From contig NZ_CP124836.1 of assembly GCF_029964055.1 (NCBI RefSeq), positions 1,550,001 to 1,614,000 of the forward strand: a stretch of 64,000 nt of DNA. Reading direction: 5' to 3'. This DNA comes from Arthrobacter sp. EM1. Lineage in GTDB: Bacteria > Actinomycetota > Actinomycetes > Actinomycetales > Micrococcaceae. Below the pieces are notes generated by a model. The model saw only the letters and a program-made list of their open reading frames with translations, searched no databases and had not been told where the DNA came from. The position numbers and the translations under genes are program-made. This document shows positions 17,191 through 26,114 of this stretch, piece after piece. Position 1 is the stretch's first letter; each line of letters begins with the position of its first letter.

Positions 17191-17236
17191 GTTTGGGTCG
17201 ACAGCAAACCATTGGGCCGCAGTAGAAAATGCGCCC

Positions 17237-17272
17237 GTTTTCAGTGTGGATTATTTATTTCACATAACGGAA
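17237..17272. promoter_or_regulatory. IclR-type operator upstream of uricase
   Basis: TTTCACATAACGGAA at 17258-17272 is one of the best consensus matches and ends 14 bp before the uricase start. A half-site partner (GTGTGGAT) is kept at exactly -21 bp, 17237-17251. The proximity suggests direct repression of the uricase transcript. Confidence 0.65.
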
Positions 17273-17286
17273 GTTTGGAGCAGACC

Positions 17287-18195
17287 ATGAGCAGCAACAT
17301 CATCCTTGGCGAAAATCAGTTCGGCAAGGCGGAAGTCCGCGTCGTCAAGATCACGCGGGATTCGGACCGGCACGAAATTGAGGACCTCAACGTCTCCTCA
17401 CAGCTCCGCGGCGATTTTTCCGCTGCGCATCTGGCGGGGGACAACGCCCACGTTGTGCCAACCGACACCCAGAAGAACACGGTGTACGCGTTTGCCCGCG
17501 AGGGCATCGGATCGCCCGAGGCCCTGCTGCTTCGGTTGGGTGATCACTTCACCTCCAGCTTCGACTGGGTCTCCGGCGGACGCTGGGAAGCCGAGGCCTA
17601 CAGTTGGGACCGCATCCAGTCCCACGGCACCTCCCACGACCACTCATTCGTGCGCAACGGACAGGAAATCCGCACCGTCGTCCTCGTCCGTGACGGTGAC
17701 ACCAACCACCTCATTTCCGGGCTTCGGGACCTCACCGTCCTCAAAACCACCCAGTCAGGCTTCGTCGGCTACCCCAAAGACAGGTACACGACGCTTCCGG
17801 AGACCACGGACCGGATCCTGGCTACGGATGTGGCCGCGCGCTGGCGCTTCAAGACCGGGACGGACTTCAGCAGCTTCGATTTCAACAAGAGCTATGAAGA
17901 TGTCAAGGGCCTGCTTCTTGAAGGGTTCACCGAGAACTACTCGCACGCCCTGCAACAGACACTCTTCGACATGGGCAAGAAGGTCCTGGAGGCGCACGCT
18001 GAGATCGACGAGATCAAGTTCTCCATGCCGAACAAGCACCACTTCCTGGTGGACCTCTCACCCTTCGGCCTTGACAACCCCAATGAGGTCTTCTTCGCCG
18101 CAGACCGGCCGTACGGCCTGATCGAGGCCACCGTCCAGCGCGAGGAATCCACTCCGGCGGCCATTGCATGGTCGGGAATCGCCGGCTTCTGCTGA
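17287..18195 (+). CDS. Urate oxidase (factor-independent urate hydroxylase)
   Basis: 302 residues, normal for cofactorless uricase. Oxidises urate to 5-hydroxyisourate with O2. Both T-fold halves are visible: GENQFGKAEVRVVKITRD at the start with the catalytic Lys, VVPTDTQKNTVYAFAREG with the catalytic Thr, and in the second half KTTQSGFVGYPKDRYTTL, LATDVAARWRF and the C-terminal FSMPNKHHFLVDLSPFGLDN. The start ATG at 17287 lies directly after the operator. Downstream at 18339 is a purine permease, probably co-expressed. Gene name varies between systems (uaZ, uox, pucL). Confidence 0.97.
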   Translation: MSSNIILGENQFGKAEVRVVKITRDSDRHEIEDLNVSSQLRGDFSAAHLAGDNAHVVPTDTQKNTVYAFAREGIGSPEALLLRLGDHFTSSFDWVSGGRWEAEAYSWDRIQSHGTSHDHSFVRNGQEIRTVVLVRDGDTNHLISGLRDLTVLKTTQSGFVGYPKDRYTTLPETTDRILATDVAARWRFKTGTDFSSFDFNKSYEDVKGLLLEGFTENYSHALQQTLFDMGKKVLEAHAEIDEIKFSMPNKHHFLVDLSPFGLDNPNEVFFAADRPYGLIEATVQREESTPAAIAWSGIAGFC

Positions 18196-18318
18196 GTTGA
18201 AAAACATGGTGGTGGCGCGGGTAACTCCGTGTGCCTGCGCCACCGCACCCCCGCACTACCGACGTACCTGCAGCATCCAGTTAGCCAGACACCAGTTAGC
18301 CAGACGACGACGTCTGCC

Positions 18319-18342
18319 ATGAACCAAGAAGGTCTGCCATGA
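18319..18342 (+). CDS. Possible 7-residue leader peptide overlapping the permease start
   Basis: ATG at 18319 opens a tiny frame, MNQEGLP, whose TGA stop overlaps the ATG of the permease (ATGA at 18339-18342). It exists because GTCTGCCATGAACC is present twice, 20 bp apart. It might couple translation of the permease or be an accident of the duplication; alternatively initiation at either ATG is in competition. Confidence 0.3.
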   Translation: MNQEGLP

Positions 18343-19847
18343 ACCTAAAAAATGCCAAGAATTCCGCCAAGGCGAGCGGCGGCCGCACGTCTTCGGCCCG
18401 CCCCGAAGACGAACGGCTCTCCATCGGAGGCAGCTTCGCCTACGGCTTCCAACACGTCCTGACGATGTACGGCGGAATCATTGCCGTGCCGCTGATTGTG
18501 GGTCAGGCAGCGGGACTGTCGCCCGAAGACGTTGGAATCCTCATCGCCGCCGCGCTCTTTATGGGCGGCCTTGCCACACTTCTGCAGACCCTCGGGTTGC
18601 CGTTCTTCGGTTCGCAGCTGCCGCTGGTGCAGGGTGTGTCGTTTGCCAGCGTCGCCACCATGGTCGCAGTCGTTACGGGCGGTGGCGGCCTGCCGGCAGT
18701 TTTCGGTGCTGTCATCGTCTCTGCCGCCATCGGCCTGCTCATTGCCCCGGTCTTCTCCAAGATCGTCCGGTTCTTCCCGCCCGTGGTCACCGGCACCGTC
18801 ATCACCACCATTGGGTTGACGCTGATGCCCGTCGCCGCCAACTGGGCCATGGGCGGAAACAGGAAGGCCGACAATTACGGCAGTATGGCCAACATCGGGC
18901 TGGCCGCCGTGACGCTTGCCCTGGTCCTGATTCTCAGCAAGGTCGGCAGTGCCACCATTTCGCGGCTCTCCATCCTGCTGGCAATCGTGATTGGGACTGT
19001 GGTTGCGGTTGTCACCGGCATGGCCGACTTTTCGAAGGTGGGTAGTGGGCCGATCGTCGCCTTTCCCACGCCCTTCCACTTCGGTGCCCCGACCTTCGAA
19101 GTCGCCGCGATCATTTCGATGGTGATCGTGGTCCTGGTCATCCTGACCGAGACCATGGCCGACATTCTGGCCGTCGGGGAAATCGTCGGCACCAAAACCG
19201 ATTCCAAACGGATCGCTGCCGGCCTGCGCGCCGATATGGTCTCCAGCATGGTGGCGCCGGTCTTTGGCTCCTTCACCCAGAGTGCGTTTGCCCAGAATGT
19301 GGGGCTGGTAGCCGTCACCAAGATCAAGAGCCGCTACGTTGTCGCGGCAGGCGGCGTTATCCTGGTGCTTCTCGGCCTGCTGCCGGTGATGGGCCGGGTT
19401 GTTGCTGCGGTCCCGACGGCAGTCCTTGGCGGAGCCGGGATTGTACTTTTCGGAACGGTCGCCGCGAGCGGCATCAGGACTCTGGCAAAGGTGGAGTACC
19501 GCAATAACATGAACCTGATCATCGTGGCGGCATCGATCGGCTTCGGCATGATTCCGATTGCCGCTCCCACCTTCTACGACAAGTTCCCGTCCTGGTTCGG
19601 CACCATCTTCCACTCCGGGATCAGCTCCGCCGCCGTGATGGCCATCGCACTGAACCTGCTCTTCAACCACCTGAAGGCAGGAAACTCGGAGAACCAGTCG
19701 GTCTTTGTCGCCGGAACAGGGCGGGTCATCCGCGAGGAAGACCTCAAGTGCCTGGCCGACGGTGACCGCTACGAAAACGGCAAGCTGATTGACTGCGACG
19801 GCAAGGAAGTGCCGCTGGAGTCTACCGGCGGCCCGGCCGGACACTGA
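18339..19847 (+). CDS. NCS2 nucleobase:cation symporter, probable urate/xanthine permease
   Basis: 502 residues with about 12-14 transmembrane helices, nucleobase:cation symporter-2 family. Diagnostic pieces are GSFAYGFQHVLTMYGGIIAV (the QH motif of helix 1), LPLVQGVSFAS, FGSFTQSAFAQNVGLVAVTKIKSRYV (the substrate-binding helix 10 with NxGxxxxTxxxSR-like pattern) and the glutamate in ILTETMADILAVGEIVG. These suit the urate/xanthine branch rather than uracil. The C-terminal 50 residues are a hydrophilic tail. It lies 143 bp after uricase, same strand, supporting urate uptake. Confidence 0.92.
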   Translation: MNLKNAKNSAKASGGRTSSARPEDERLSIGGSFAYGFQHVLTMYGGIIAVPLIVGQAAGLSPEDVGILIAAALFMGGLATLLQTLGLPFFGSQLPLVQGVSFASVATMVAVVTGGGGLPAVFGAVIVSAAIGLLIAPVFSKIVRFFPPVVTGTVITTIGLTLMPVAANWAMGGNRKADNYGSMANIGLAAVTLALVLILSKVGSATISRLSILLAIVIGTVVAVVTGMADFSKVGSGPIVAFPTPFHFGAPTFEVAAIISMVIVVLVILTETMADILAVGEIVGTKTDSKRIAAGLRADMVSSMVAPVFGSFTQSAFAQNVGLVAVTKIKSRYVVAAGGVILVLLGLLPVMGRVVAAVPTAVLGGAGIVLFGTVAASGIRTLAKVEYRNNMNLIIVAASIGFGMIPIAAPTFYDKFPSWFGTIFHSGISSAAVMAIALNLLFNHLKAGNSENQSVFVAGTGRVIREEDLKCLADGDRYENGKLIDCDGKEVPLESTGGPAGH

Positions 19848-19862
19848 CCGCCAACGCCCGCG

Positions 19863-19903
19863 GTTGGCACTGTCTTCGCGACGACCGCGAAGACAGTGCC
19901 AAC
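19863..19903. terminator. Bidirectional terminator between permease and IclR gene
   Basis: Perfect 18-bp inverted repeat (GTTGGCACTGTCTTCGCG at 19863-19880, complement at 19886-19903) with a 5-base loop, between two convergent genes. No T-run, but the stem is very stable and placed to serve both directions. Confidence 0.8.
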
Positions 19904-19908
19904 AAGGC

Positions 19909-20664
19909 CTACTGGTGGTTCAGCTCAGCTGAAATTGCCAGTGCGGCTTCACGCAGCAAGGGCACGGCACGTTCCGCGAAGGACTGGTCCACCCGCGATA
20001 CCGGACCGGACACCGAAATGGCTGCCGGGGTGGGTGAATCAGGAACCGCCATAGCGAAGCAACGAACACCAATTTCCTGTTCTTCCTCATCGATGGAGTA
20101 ACCACGTTCACGGATCAGCTTCAGCTCAAGGAGCAGGCTCTCCACGTCGCCAATGCTTTTCGGCGTGGCAACGGGCATCCCGCTGCGGTGGACAATCCCG
20201 CGGACGGTTTCGTCGTCGAGCTGGGCCAGGATTGCCTTGCCGACGCCGGTGGCATGGGTATGGGCACGGCGGCCCACCTCGGTGAACATCCTCATGGAGT
20301 GCAGGGACGGCACCTGTGCCACGTAGATAACCATGTCCGAATCCAGTACCGCCATGTTGGCTGTCTCGCCCAGCCGGTCCACGAGGGACTTCAGTTGCGG
20401 CCGGGCGACGGCGCCCAGCTGCTGGTTCGCCGCTTCGCCGAGCCGGATCAGTCGGGGCCCCAATGCGTAGCGGCGGTTGGGCAGCTGCCGGATGTAACCC
20501 AGCGTTACGAGCGTGCGCAGCAGGCGGTGAATCGTCGGCAGCGGCAATTCGGTCGAGGACGAGAGCTCGCTCAACGTGACATTTCCGCCGGCGTCGGTAA
20601 TGAGTTCCAAGAGTTCGAAGACGCGTTCAACGGACTGCACGCCTCCGGGGGCTTTTTCGGCCAT
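19909..20664 (-). CDS. IclR-family transcriptional regulator of the purine island
   Basis: 251 residues. N-terminal winged helix-turn-helix (about 9-70: VQSVERVFELLELITDAGGN, STELPLPTIHRLLRTLVTLG) followed by the IclR effector domain (about 85-250: AVARPQLKSLVDRLGETANM, HTHATGVGKAILAQL, RGYSIDEEEQEIGVRCFAM), complete and of standard length. In position and type it resembles AllR, which senses glyoxylate or allantoin in enteric bacteria; that effector is inference here. Operators at 20702 and 20784 lie in its divergent promoter with malic enzyme, so it probably regulates itself and the seven tandem sites across the island. Confidence 0.92.
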   Translation of the reverse strand: MAEKAPGGVQSVERVFELLELITDAGGNVTLSELSSSTELPLPTIHRLLRTLVTLGYIRQLPNRRYALGPRLIRLGEAANQQLGAVARPQLKSLVDRLGETANMAVLDSDMVIYVAQVPSLHSMRMFTEVGRRAHTHATGVGKAILAQLDDETVRGIVHRSGMPVATPKSIGDVESLLLELKLIRERGYSIDEEEQEIGVRCFAMAVPDSPTPAAISVSGPVSRVDQSFAERAVPLLREAALAISAELNHQ

Positions 20665-20701
20665 AACAGTGGTCTCCTGCTGGATCGGTCCGGCACGTTA
20701 T

Positions 20702-20716
20702 ATCCACATCGTGAAA
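20702..20716. promoter_or_regulatory. IclR-type operator in the iclR promoter
   Basis: ATCCACATCGTGAAA (reverse complement TTTCACGATGTGGAT) is 38 bp before the IclR gene start, the expected place for autoregulation. Unlike the others it has no clear partner at 21 bp. Confidence 0.5.
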
Positions 20717-20783
20717 ATAATTGCTTGAAATCCCTAAGATACAGCACCGCGCTGAGGCCCACCACAACACCACAGGGTTGTAT

Positions 20784-20819
20784 TTCCACTCAGTAGATAA
20801 TAATATCCATAATACGAAA
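20784..20819. promoter_or_regulatory. Tandem IclR-type operator upstream of malic enzyme
   Basis: TTCCACTCAGTAGAT at 20784 and ATCCATAATACGAAA at 20805 are 21 bp apart, about 55-90 bp before the malic enzyme start. Each keeps one good half-site (TTCCAC; reverse-complement TTTCG). It would control the malic enzyme-malate synthase-aldolase-allE block. Confidence 0.5.
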
Positions 20820-20873
20820 CTTTTTTATTTAGCACAGCAGCCCAGCCCTGGGCCCGAACTGGAGGAACATTCA

Positions 20874-22283
20874 ATGGCGAACCCGAGCCCCGGAAATTCG
20901 ATCACCCTTCGCGTGGACGCGCCGTCCAGCTTCACCGCCACGAGCGAACTCGCGGCCGCTGTCGGCGCTGCCGGTGCCGCAATTACCGCGCTGGACGTCA
21001 CAGAGTCCCACCACGAGACGCTCGTGGTCGATGTCACCTGCAACACCACCGACGACGAGCACGCCGGCCGCGTCAAAGACGCGCTGAACGCTCTCGCGGG
21101 CGTTACGGTCCGCAACGTCTCGGACCGTACCTTCCTGATGCACCTCGGCGGCAAGCTCGAGGTGGTGCCCAAGGTGGCCCTCCGCAACCGCGACGATCTC
21201 TCCCGTGCCTACACGCCGGGAGTGGCGCGCGTTTGCATGGCGATCGCCGAGAACCCCGACGCCGCACGGAACCTCACCGTCAAGCGCAACACAATCGCCG
21301 TCGTGACCGACGGGTCCGCCGTCTTGGGCCTGGGCAACATTGGCCCCGCAGCTGCCCTGCCCGTGATGGAAGGCAAAGCGGCGCTGTTCAAGCAGTTCGC
21401 CAATGTCGACGCCTGGCCGGTGTGCCTGGACACCCAGGACACCGAGGAAATCATCATGATCGTCAAGGCCCTAGCCCCCGTCTACGGTGGTGTGAACCTT
21501 GAAGACATCGCCGCACCGCGTTGCTTCGAGATCGAGAACCGCCTCCGCGAAGAGCTGGACATCCCTGTCTTCCACGACGATCAGCACGGCACCGCCATTG
21601 TCACCCTGGCTGCCCTGGTCAACGCGCTGCGGGTGGTGGGCAAAAAGCTCGCCGACGTGCGGATCGTCGTCTCGGGGGTTGGTGCCGCCGGTTCGGCCAT
21701 CATCCAGCTGCTCAAGGCCCAGGGTGCCCGGCACATCATCGCCGCCGGACGCTCCGGTGCCATCCACTCCGGCCAGGACTACGACGACGAACACCGCAGT
21801 TGGATCGCGGCGAACACCAACGAGGAAGGCTTCTCCGGGACACTGCACGAGGCGATTAAGGGCGCCGACGTCTTCATCGGCGTCAGCGCCCCCAACGTGA
21901 TCGGCGAGGAGCAGGTCGCCTCCATGGCCAAGGATGCGATCGTCTTCGCCATGGCCAACCCGACCCCGGAAATCGACCCGGCCGTCGCGTCCCTTCACGC
22001 GGCAGTTGTAGCCACCGGCCGCAGCGACTTCCCGAACCAGATCAACAACGTGCTGGCCTTTCCCGGCTTCTTCCGTGGCCTGCTGGACGCCGGAGCATCG
22101 GACATCATCCCGGAGATGCTGGTGGCGGCCGCCGAGGCAATCGCCAACCGTGTGGCCGATGACGAGCTTAATGCCAGCTACATCATCCCCAGTGTCTTTG
22201 ATCCGCATGTTGCCGCCGACGTAGCGTCCGCGGTCGCCCACGCAGCCCACGCAGCACGCGCAGCTGTCTTCGCAAAAGCCTGA
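20874..22283 (+). CDS. NAD-type malic enzyme with N-terminal ACT-like domain
   Basis: 469 residues. Decarboxylates malate to pyruvate. Residues about 8-90 form an ACT-like regulatory domain ([20 protein letters not shown]), followed by the catalytic part: [20 protein letters not shown], the metal/substrate block [20 protein letters not shown], and the Rossmann segment [22 protein letters not shown] lies seven bases upstream of the ATG. In this block malate synthase follows directly, so the pair turns glyoxylate plus acetyl-CoA into pyruvate. Cofactor preference (NAD or NADP) cannot be read with certainty from the sequence. Confidence 0.93.
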   Translation: MANPSPGNSITLRVDAPSSFTATSELAAAVGAAGAAITALDVTESHHETLVVDVTCNTTDDEHAGRVKDALNALAGVTVRNVSDRTFLMHLGGKLEVVPKVALRNRDDLSRAYTPGVARVCMAIAENPDAARNLTVKRNTIAVVTDGSAVLGLGNIGPAAALPVMEGKAALFKQFANVDAWPVCLDTQDTEEIIMIVKALAPVYGGVNLEDIAAPRCFEIENRLREELDIPVFHDDQHGTAIVTLAALVNALRVVGKKLADVRIVVSGVGAAGSAIIQLLKAQGARHIIAAGRSGAIHSGQDYDDEHRSWIAANTNEEGFSGTLHEAIKGADVFIGVSAPNVIGEEQVASMAKDAIVFAMANPTPEIDPAVASLHAAVVATGRSDFPNQINNVLAFPGFFRGLLDAGASDIIPEMLVAAAEAIANRVADDELNASYIIPSVFDPHVAADVASAVAHAAHAARAAVFAKA

Positions 22284-22310
22284 TTCACCGTCAAGGAAAG
22301 GACCCGGACC

Positions 22311-23909
22311 ATGGCTCTCTCAGTCACTGACCCGCACCCGATTGCACGTGCCGAAGAAATTCTGACCCCGGAGGCGTTGGCCTTTGTGGAGGAACTCCAC
22401 CTTCGCTTCGCCGGTACCCGTGCCGAACTCCTCGCGGCCCGCGTGGTTAGGCGCGAGCAGGTAGCCCGGACCGGCAAGCTCGACTTCCTGCCCGAGACCC
22501 AGGACGTCCGCGCGGGCGACTGGACGGTGGTCCCCGCTCCGGCCGCACTGCAGGACCGGCGTGTGGAAATGACCGGACCCGCCACGCCGGCCAAAATGGC
22601 CATCAACGCGCTGAACTCGGGCGCAAAGGTCTGGCTGGCAGATCTTGAGGATGCCAGCACACCCACTTGGGCCAACGTCATAGACGCGATCCTGAACCTG
22701 CGGGACGCCGCCGCTGGAACACTGAGCTACATCTCCCCGGAGGGAAAGGAGTACACCCTCCGGACGGACGTACCGCTCGCCGTCGTCGTCGCACGTCCGC
22801 GCGGCTGGCACATGGAGGAACGCCACCTTCTTGTTAACGGTCGGCCGGCGGTCGGCGCGCTGGTTGATTTCGGTCTGCACTTCTTCCACGTCGCCAAGCA
22901 ACTCATCAGCAACGGACAGGGCCCGTACTACTATCTGCCCAAGCTGGAGAGCCACCGTGAAGCGCGGCTCTGGAACGATGTGTTTGTCTTCGCCCAGGAC
23001 CGGCTCGGCATCCCGCAGGGAACCGTCCGTGCCACGGTGCTGGTCGAGACGATTCCTGCCGCGTTTGAAATGGACGAGATCCTGTTCGAACTCCGCCACC
23101 ACGCCTCCGGACTCAACGCCGGACGCTGGGACTACCTGTTCAGCATCATCAAGTATTTCCGCGATGCCGGCGAGGAGTTTGTCCTTCCGGACCGTGCCTC
23201 GGTGGCCATGACGGCACCGTTTATGCGCGCCTACACGGAACTGCTGGTCAAGACCTGCCACCACCGCGGCGCCTTTGCGATGGGAGGCATGGCTGCGGTG
23301 ATCCCCAACCGCCGCCATCCTGAGGTTACGGAAGCCGCATTTGCCAAGGTCCGGGCGGACAAAACCCGGGAGGCCAACGATGGCTTCGACGGGTCCTGGG
23401 TGGCCCACCCAGATCTGGTGCCGACGTGCCGTGAAGTGTTCGATTCGGTCCTTGGCGACCGTCCCAACCAGCTGGACAAGCTGCGGCCAGAGGTCTCGGT
23501 CACTGCGGAACAACTCCTGGACATCGCTTCGGCCGACGGTCAGGTCACCGAGGCCGGCCTGCGCCTAAACCTGTACGTCGCCGTTGCCTACACCGCGGTG
23601 TGGATCTCCGGAAACGGTGCTGTGGCCATCCATAACCTTATGGAGGACGCCGCCACGGCGGAGATCTCCCGCTCGCAGGTCTGGCAGCAGATCCGCAACA
23701 AATCCGTCCTGGCAGATACCGGCAACACCGTCACGCGGGAACTGGTGGAGCGCATCCTGGGCGAGGAAACGGAGCGGCTCCGTTCCGAGTTCGGCGACGA
23801 GGCGTTCCGCCGCTACTACCAGCCCGCCAGCGGGCTGATCGCGGACATCTGCCTCTCCGAGGAATACACGGACTTCCTCACCACCCCCGCCTACGAACTG
23901 GTCGGCTGA
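22311..23909 (+). CDS. aceB: Malate synthase A
   Basis: 532 residues, typical of the A isoform. Condenses glyoxylate with acetyl-CoA to malate. Shows the family signature HHASGLNAGRWDYLFSIIKY, the Mg-binding EDASTPTWANVIDA region, and the C-terminal helical plug with RIEDxATAEISRSQVWQQI-like block (LMEDAATAEISRSQVWQQIR). No isocitrate lyase is nearby, so glyoxylate here comes from ureide breakdown rather than from the glyoxylate shunt. It starts 27 bp after malic enzyme with AAGGA before the ATG, and is followed three bases after its stop by the HpcH-fold gene. Confidence 0.96.
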   Translation: MALSVTDPHPIARAEEILTPEALAFVEELHLRFAGTRAELLAARVVRREQVARTGKLDFLPETQDVRAGDWTVVPAPAALQDRRVEMTGPATPAKMAINALNSGAKVWLADLEDASTPTWANVIDAILNLRDAAAGTLSYISPEGKEYTLRTDVPLAVVVARPRGWHMEERHLLVNGRPAVGALVDFGLHFFHVAKQLISNGQGPYYYLPKLESHREARLWNDVFVFAQDRLGIPQGTVRATVLVETIPAAFEMDEILFELRHHASGLNAGRWDYLFSIIKYFRDAGEEFVLPDRASVAMTAPFMRAYTELLVKTCHHRGAFAMGGMAAVIPNRRHPEVTEAAFAKVRADKTREANDGFDGSWVAHPDLVPTCREVFDSVLGDRPNQLDKLRPEVSVTAEQLLDIASADGQVTEAGLRLNLYVAVAYTAVWISGNGAVAIHNLMEDAATAEISRSQVWQQIRNKSVLADTGNTVTRELVERILGEETERLRSEFGDEAFRRYYQPASGLIADICLSEEYTDFLTTPAYELVG

Positions 23910-23912
23910 AAG

Positions 23913-25184
23913 GTGGCACAGCACCTTTCGCTGACCAGCAGGGACCTGGCCGAGATCGAAGCGCAACTGGTGGCAACGGACCGCCTGCTGGAGCAGAACT
24001 ACCCGGGCGACGACGGTTCCCGCCAACCGGTGCACACGGTCTACGTTCCCGCAGACCGGTTCACGCCGTCGTTGGCGGCCGAGTGGGGAGCCCAAGCGCT
24101 GGCCGCAGCAGAGGCCCACGGCGGCTTGGCCCGCATCGGCGAACTGCTCGGCCAGGATGCCGAACTCGCCAACTCGGTGGCCGCCCGGGTGGAACCCAAA
24201 CTGGCAGCCGAGCCGATCGAGGACCTGAGGCTGGACTTCGAGGACGGCTACGGGGACCGGGGAGACGACGCTGAGGATGCTGCGGCTGCGGCTGCGGCTT
24301 CGGCCGTGGCGGCCGCGGTTGCTGCAGGCACGGCACCGCCGTTCATTGGCATCCGCTTCAAGTGCTTTGAAGCTGCCACCCGAAACCGGGGACTTCGCAC
24401 GCTGGATCTTTTCGTGGCATCACTTGCGGCCGCCGGCGAACTCCCGGAGGGCCTGATCCTCACACTGCCCAAGGTCACCACAGTGGCCCAGGTGCAGGCT
24501 ATGGACTATGCCGTCTCCCGGCTTGAGGAGATCCACTCGCTGCCGCACGGGCGGCTCAGGTTTGAAGTGCAGGTGGAAACACCCCAACTCATCCTAGGTC
24601 CCGAAGGAACCTCCCCGGTGGCGCAGCTGCCGCACATCGTCCCGGGCCGGATCAGTGCCCTGCACTACGGAACGTACGACTATTCCGCGTCCCTGCAGAT
24701 CTCTGCCGAGTACCAGTCGATGGAACATCCCGTGGCCGACTTCGCCAAGGAGGTTATGCAGCTGGCTGTCGCCGGTACGGGCATCCGCCTCTCCGACGGC
24801 TCGACCAATATCATTCCCGTCGGAGATGGTGTTGAGAATGCCTGGGCGATCCATGGCCGGCTGGTCCGCCGCTCGCTGGAGCGCGGCTACTACCAGGGCT
24901 GGGACCTCCATCCCGCCCAGCTGCCCAGCCGTTTTTCAGCGAGCTACGCCTTCTACCGCCAAGGGCTTCCGGCCGCCGCGGCCCGGCTGCGAAACTACGT
25001 TGAACAGACCGAAGGCGGCGTGATGGACGAGCCGGCCACCGCCCGGGCACTGGCGGCTTTTGTGCTGCGCGGCGTCCAGTGCGGCGCCGTAGGTGCCGAC
25101 GAAGTCCAGGCGCTTGCCGGCGTCGGAGTTCCACGGCTGACAGCACTGGCCCACCCCCGGCTGGCCACCACTTCCACCTCCTAA
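23913..25184 (+). CDS. HpcH/HpaI-fold aldolase/lyase-like protein (DUF6986 type)
   Basis: 423 residues. The central part carries marks of the PEP/pyruvate-dependent aldolase superfamily: LRLDFEDGYGDRGDDAEDAA (metal and acidic cluster), ILTLPKVTTVAQVQAMDYAV, RFEVQVETPQLILG and LHYGTYDYSASLQISAEYQS. It resembles citrate-lyase-beta and malyl-CoA lyase relatives but is longer, and matches proteins annotated DUF6986. GTG start at 23913, three bases after the malate synthase stop. Flanked by malate synthase and allE, it probably makes or consumes glyoxylate. The missing ureidoglycolate lyase step is one candidate role, a C4-acid aldolase another; neither is proven. Confidence 0.75.
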   Translation: MAQHLSLTSRDLAEIEAQLVATDRLLEQNYPGDDGSRQPVHTVYVPADRFTPSLAAEWGAQALAAAEAHGGLARIGELLGQDAELANSVAARVEPKLAAEPIEDLRLDFEDGYGDRGDDAEDAAAAAAASAVAAAVAAGTAPPFIGIRFKCFEAATRNRGLRTLDLFVASLAAAGELPEGLILTLPKVTTVAQVQAMDYAVSRLEEIHSLPHGRLRFEVQVETPQLILGPEGTSPVAQLPHIVPGRISALHYGTYDYSASLQISAEYQSMEHPVADFAKEVMQLAVAGTGIRLSDGSTNIIPVGDGVENAWAIHGRLVRRSLERGYYQGWDLHPAQLPSRFSASYAFYRQGLPAAAARLRNYVEQTEGGVMDEPATARALAAFVLRGVQCGAVGADEVQALAGVGVPRLTALAHPRLATTSTS

Positions 25185-25199
25185 GTAAGGATTCACCTG

Positions 25200-26012
25200 A
25201 TGGGCAAGTACTACACACCTGAAGGCGGCTTGCCGCCGCAGACCCACCTCACCACCGAGCGCGCCATCGTCACGGAAGCCTATACGGTCATCCCGAAGGG
25301 CGTCCTGACAGACATCGTCACCAGCAACCTGCCGGGCTTTTCGAACACCCGCTCATGGATCATCGCCCGCCCAATCTCCGGGTTCGCTACTACTTTTTCC
25401 CAGCTGATCGTGGAGATTGGCCCGGGCGGCGGCGCGCCCAAGGCGGAATTCGAGGCTGGCGTTGAAGGCGTCATCTTCGTCACCAGGGGCAAGGTTAATC
25501 TGACGCTTGACGGTGAACTGCACCAGCTCGAAGAAGGCGGGTACGCCTACATTGCTGCCGGCGCGCAGTGGGGCCTGGAGAACGTCTCGGACGAGATCGT
25601 CTCCTTCCACTGGATCCGCAAGGCCTACGAGCGGTTGGAAGGCTACGAGGCGAAATCCTTCGTCACCAGTGACCAGGAAGTCGAGCCGCGCGAAATGCCG
25701 GATGTTGACGGCGTCTGGAAGACCACACGTTTCGCGGACCCCGGCGATCTGGCACACGATATGCACGTGAACATCGTGACGTTCAAGCCCGGCGGAGTGA
25801 TCCCGTTCCCGGAAACACACGTGATGGAGCACGGCCTGTACGTCCTGGAGGGCAAGGCCATGTACTTGCTCAACAATGACTGGGTAGAGGTCGAGGCGGG
25901 CGACTTTATGTGGCTGCGTGCCTTCTGCCCGCAGGCATGCTACGCCGGCGGCCCCGGCAATTTCCGCTACCTGCTCTACAAGGATGTCAACCGCCAGATC
26001 CGCCTGACCTAA
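25200..26012 (+). CDS. allE: (S)-ureidoglycine aminohydrolase, bicupin
   Basis: 270 residues with two cupin barrels. Mn-dependent hydrolysis of S-ureidoglycine to S-ureidoglycolate and ammonia, the step after allantoate amidohydrolase. Family features: MGKYYTPEGGLPPQTHLTTE start, a first cupin (ELGPGGGAPKAEFEAGVEGV type stretch) and a second with the metal site (PGGVIPFPETHVMEHGLYVL), ending with FMWLRAFCPQACYAGG and RYLLYKDVNRQI. AAGGA before the ATG. It closes the malic enzyme block; a strong terminator follows. Its presence implies an AllC-type allantoate amidohydrolase, which is not in this window. Confidence 0.94.
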   Translation: MGKYYTPEGGLPPQTHLTTERAIVTEAYTVIPKGVLTDIVTSNLPGFSNTRSWIIARPISGFATTFSQLIVEIGPGGGAPKAEFEAGVEGVIFVTRGKVNLTLDGELHQLEEGGYAYIAAGAQWGLENVSDEIVSFHWIRKAYERLEGYEAKSFVTSDQEVEPREMPDVDGVWKTTRFADPGDLAHDMHVNIVTFKPGGVIPFPETHVMEHGLYVLEGKAMYLLNNDWVEVEAGDFMWLRAFCPQACYAGGPGNFRYLLYKDVNRQIRLT

Positions 26013-26025
26013 CCACCCGCGCGTG

Positions 26026-26051
26026 CGCCCCGGCCCTACTGGGCCGGGGCG
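26026..26051 (+). terminator. Intrinsic terminator after allE
   Basis: 11-bp perfect GC stem (CGCCCCGGCCC, 26026-26036, complement 26041-26051), loop TACT, followed by TCGCGCTTT. It separates the allE block from the hyi operon. Confidence 0.82.
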
Positions 26052-26114
26052 TCGCGCTTTAACCGCCACCGGGGTGCTGCGCAGGTTGACGTCGCGGACA
26101 ACGAAGCCTAAACT

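Noticed and set aside
18345..19844. 499-codon minus-strand open frame across the NCS2 permease
   Set aside because: Composition is His/Asp/Gly/Arg-rich as expected from the complement of a membrane protein gene; the permease frame has all family motifs.
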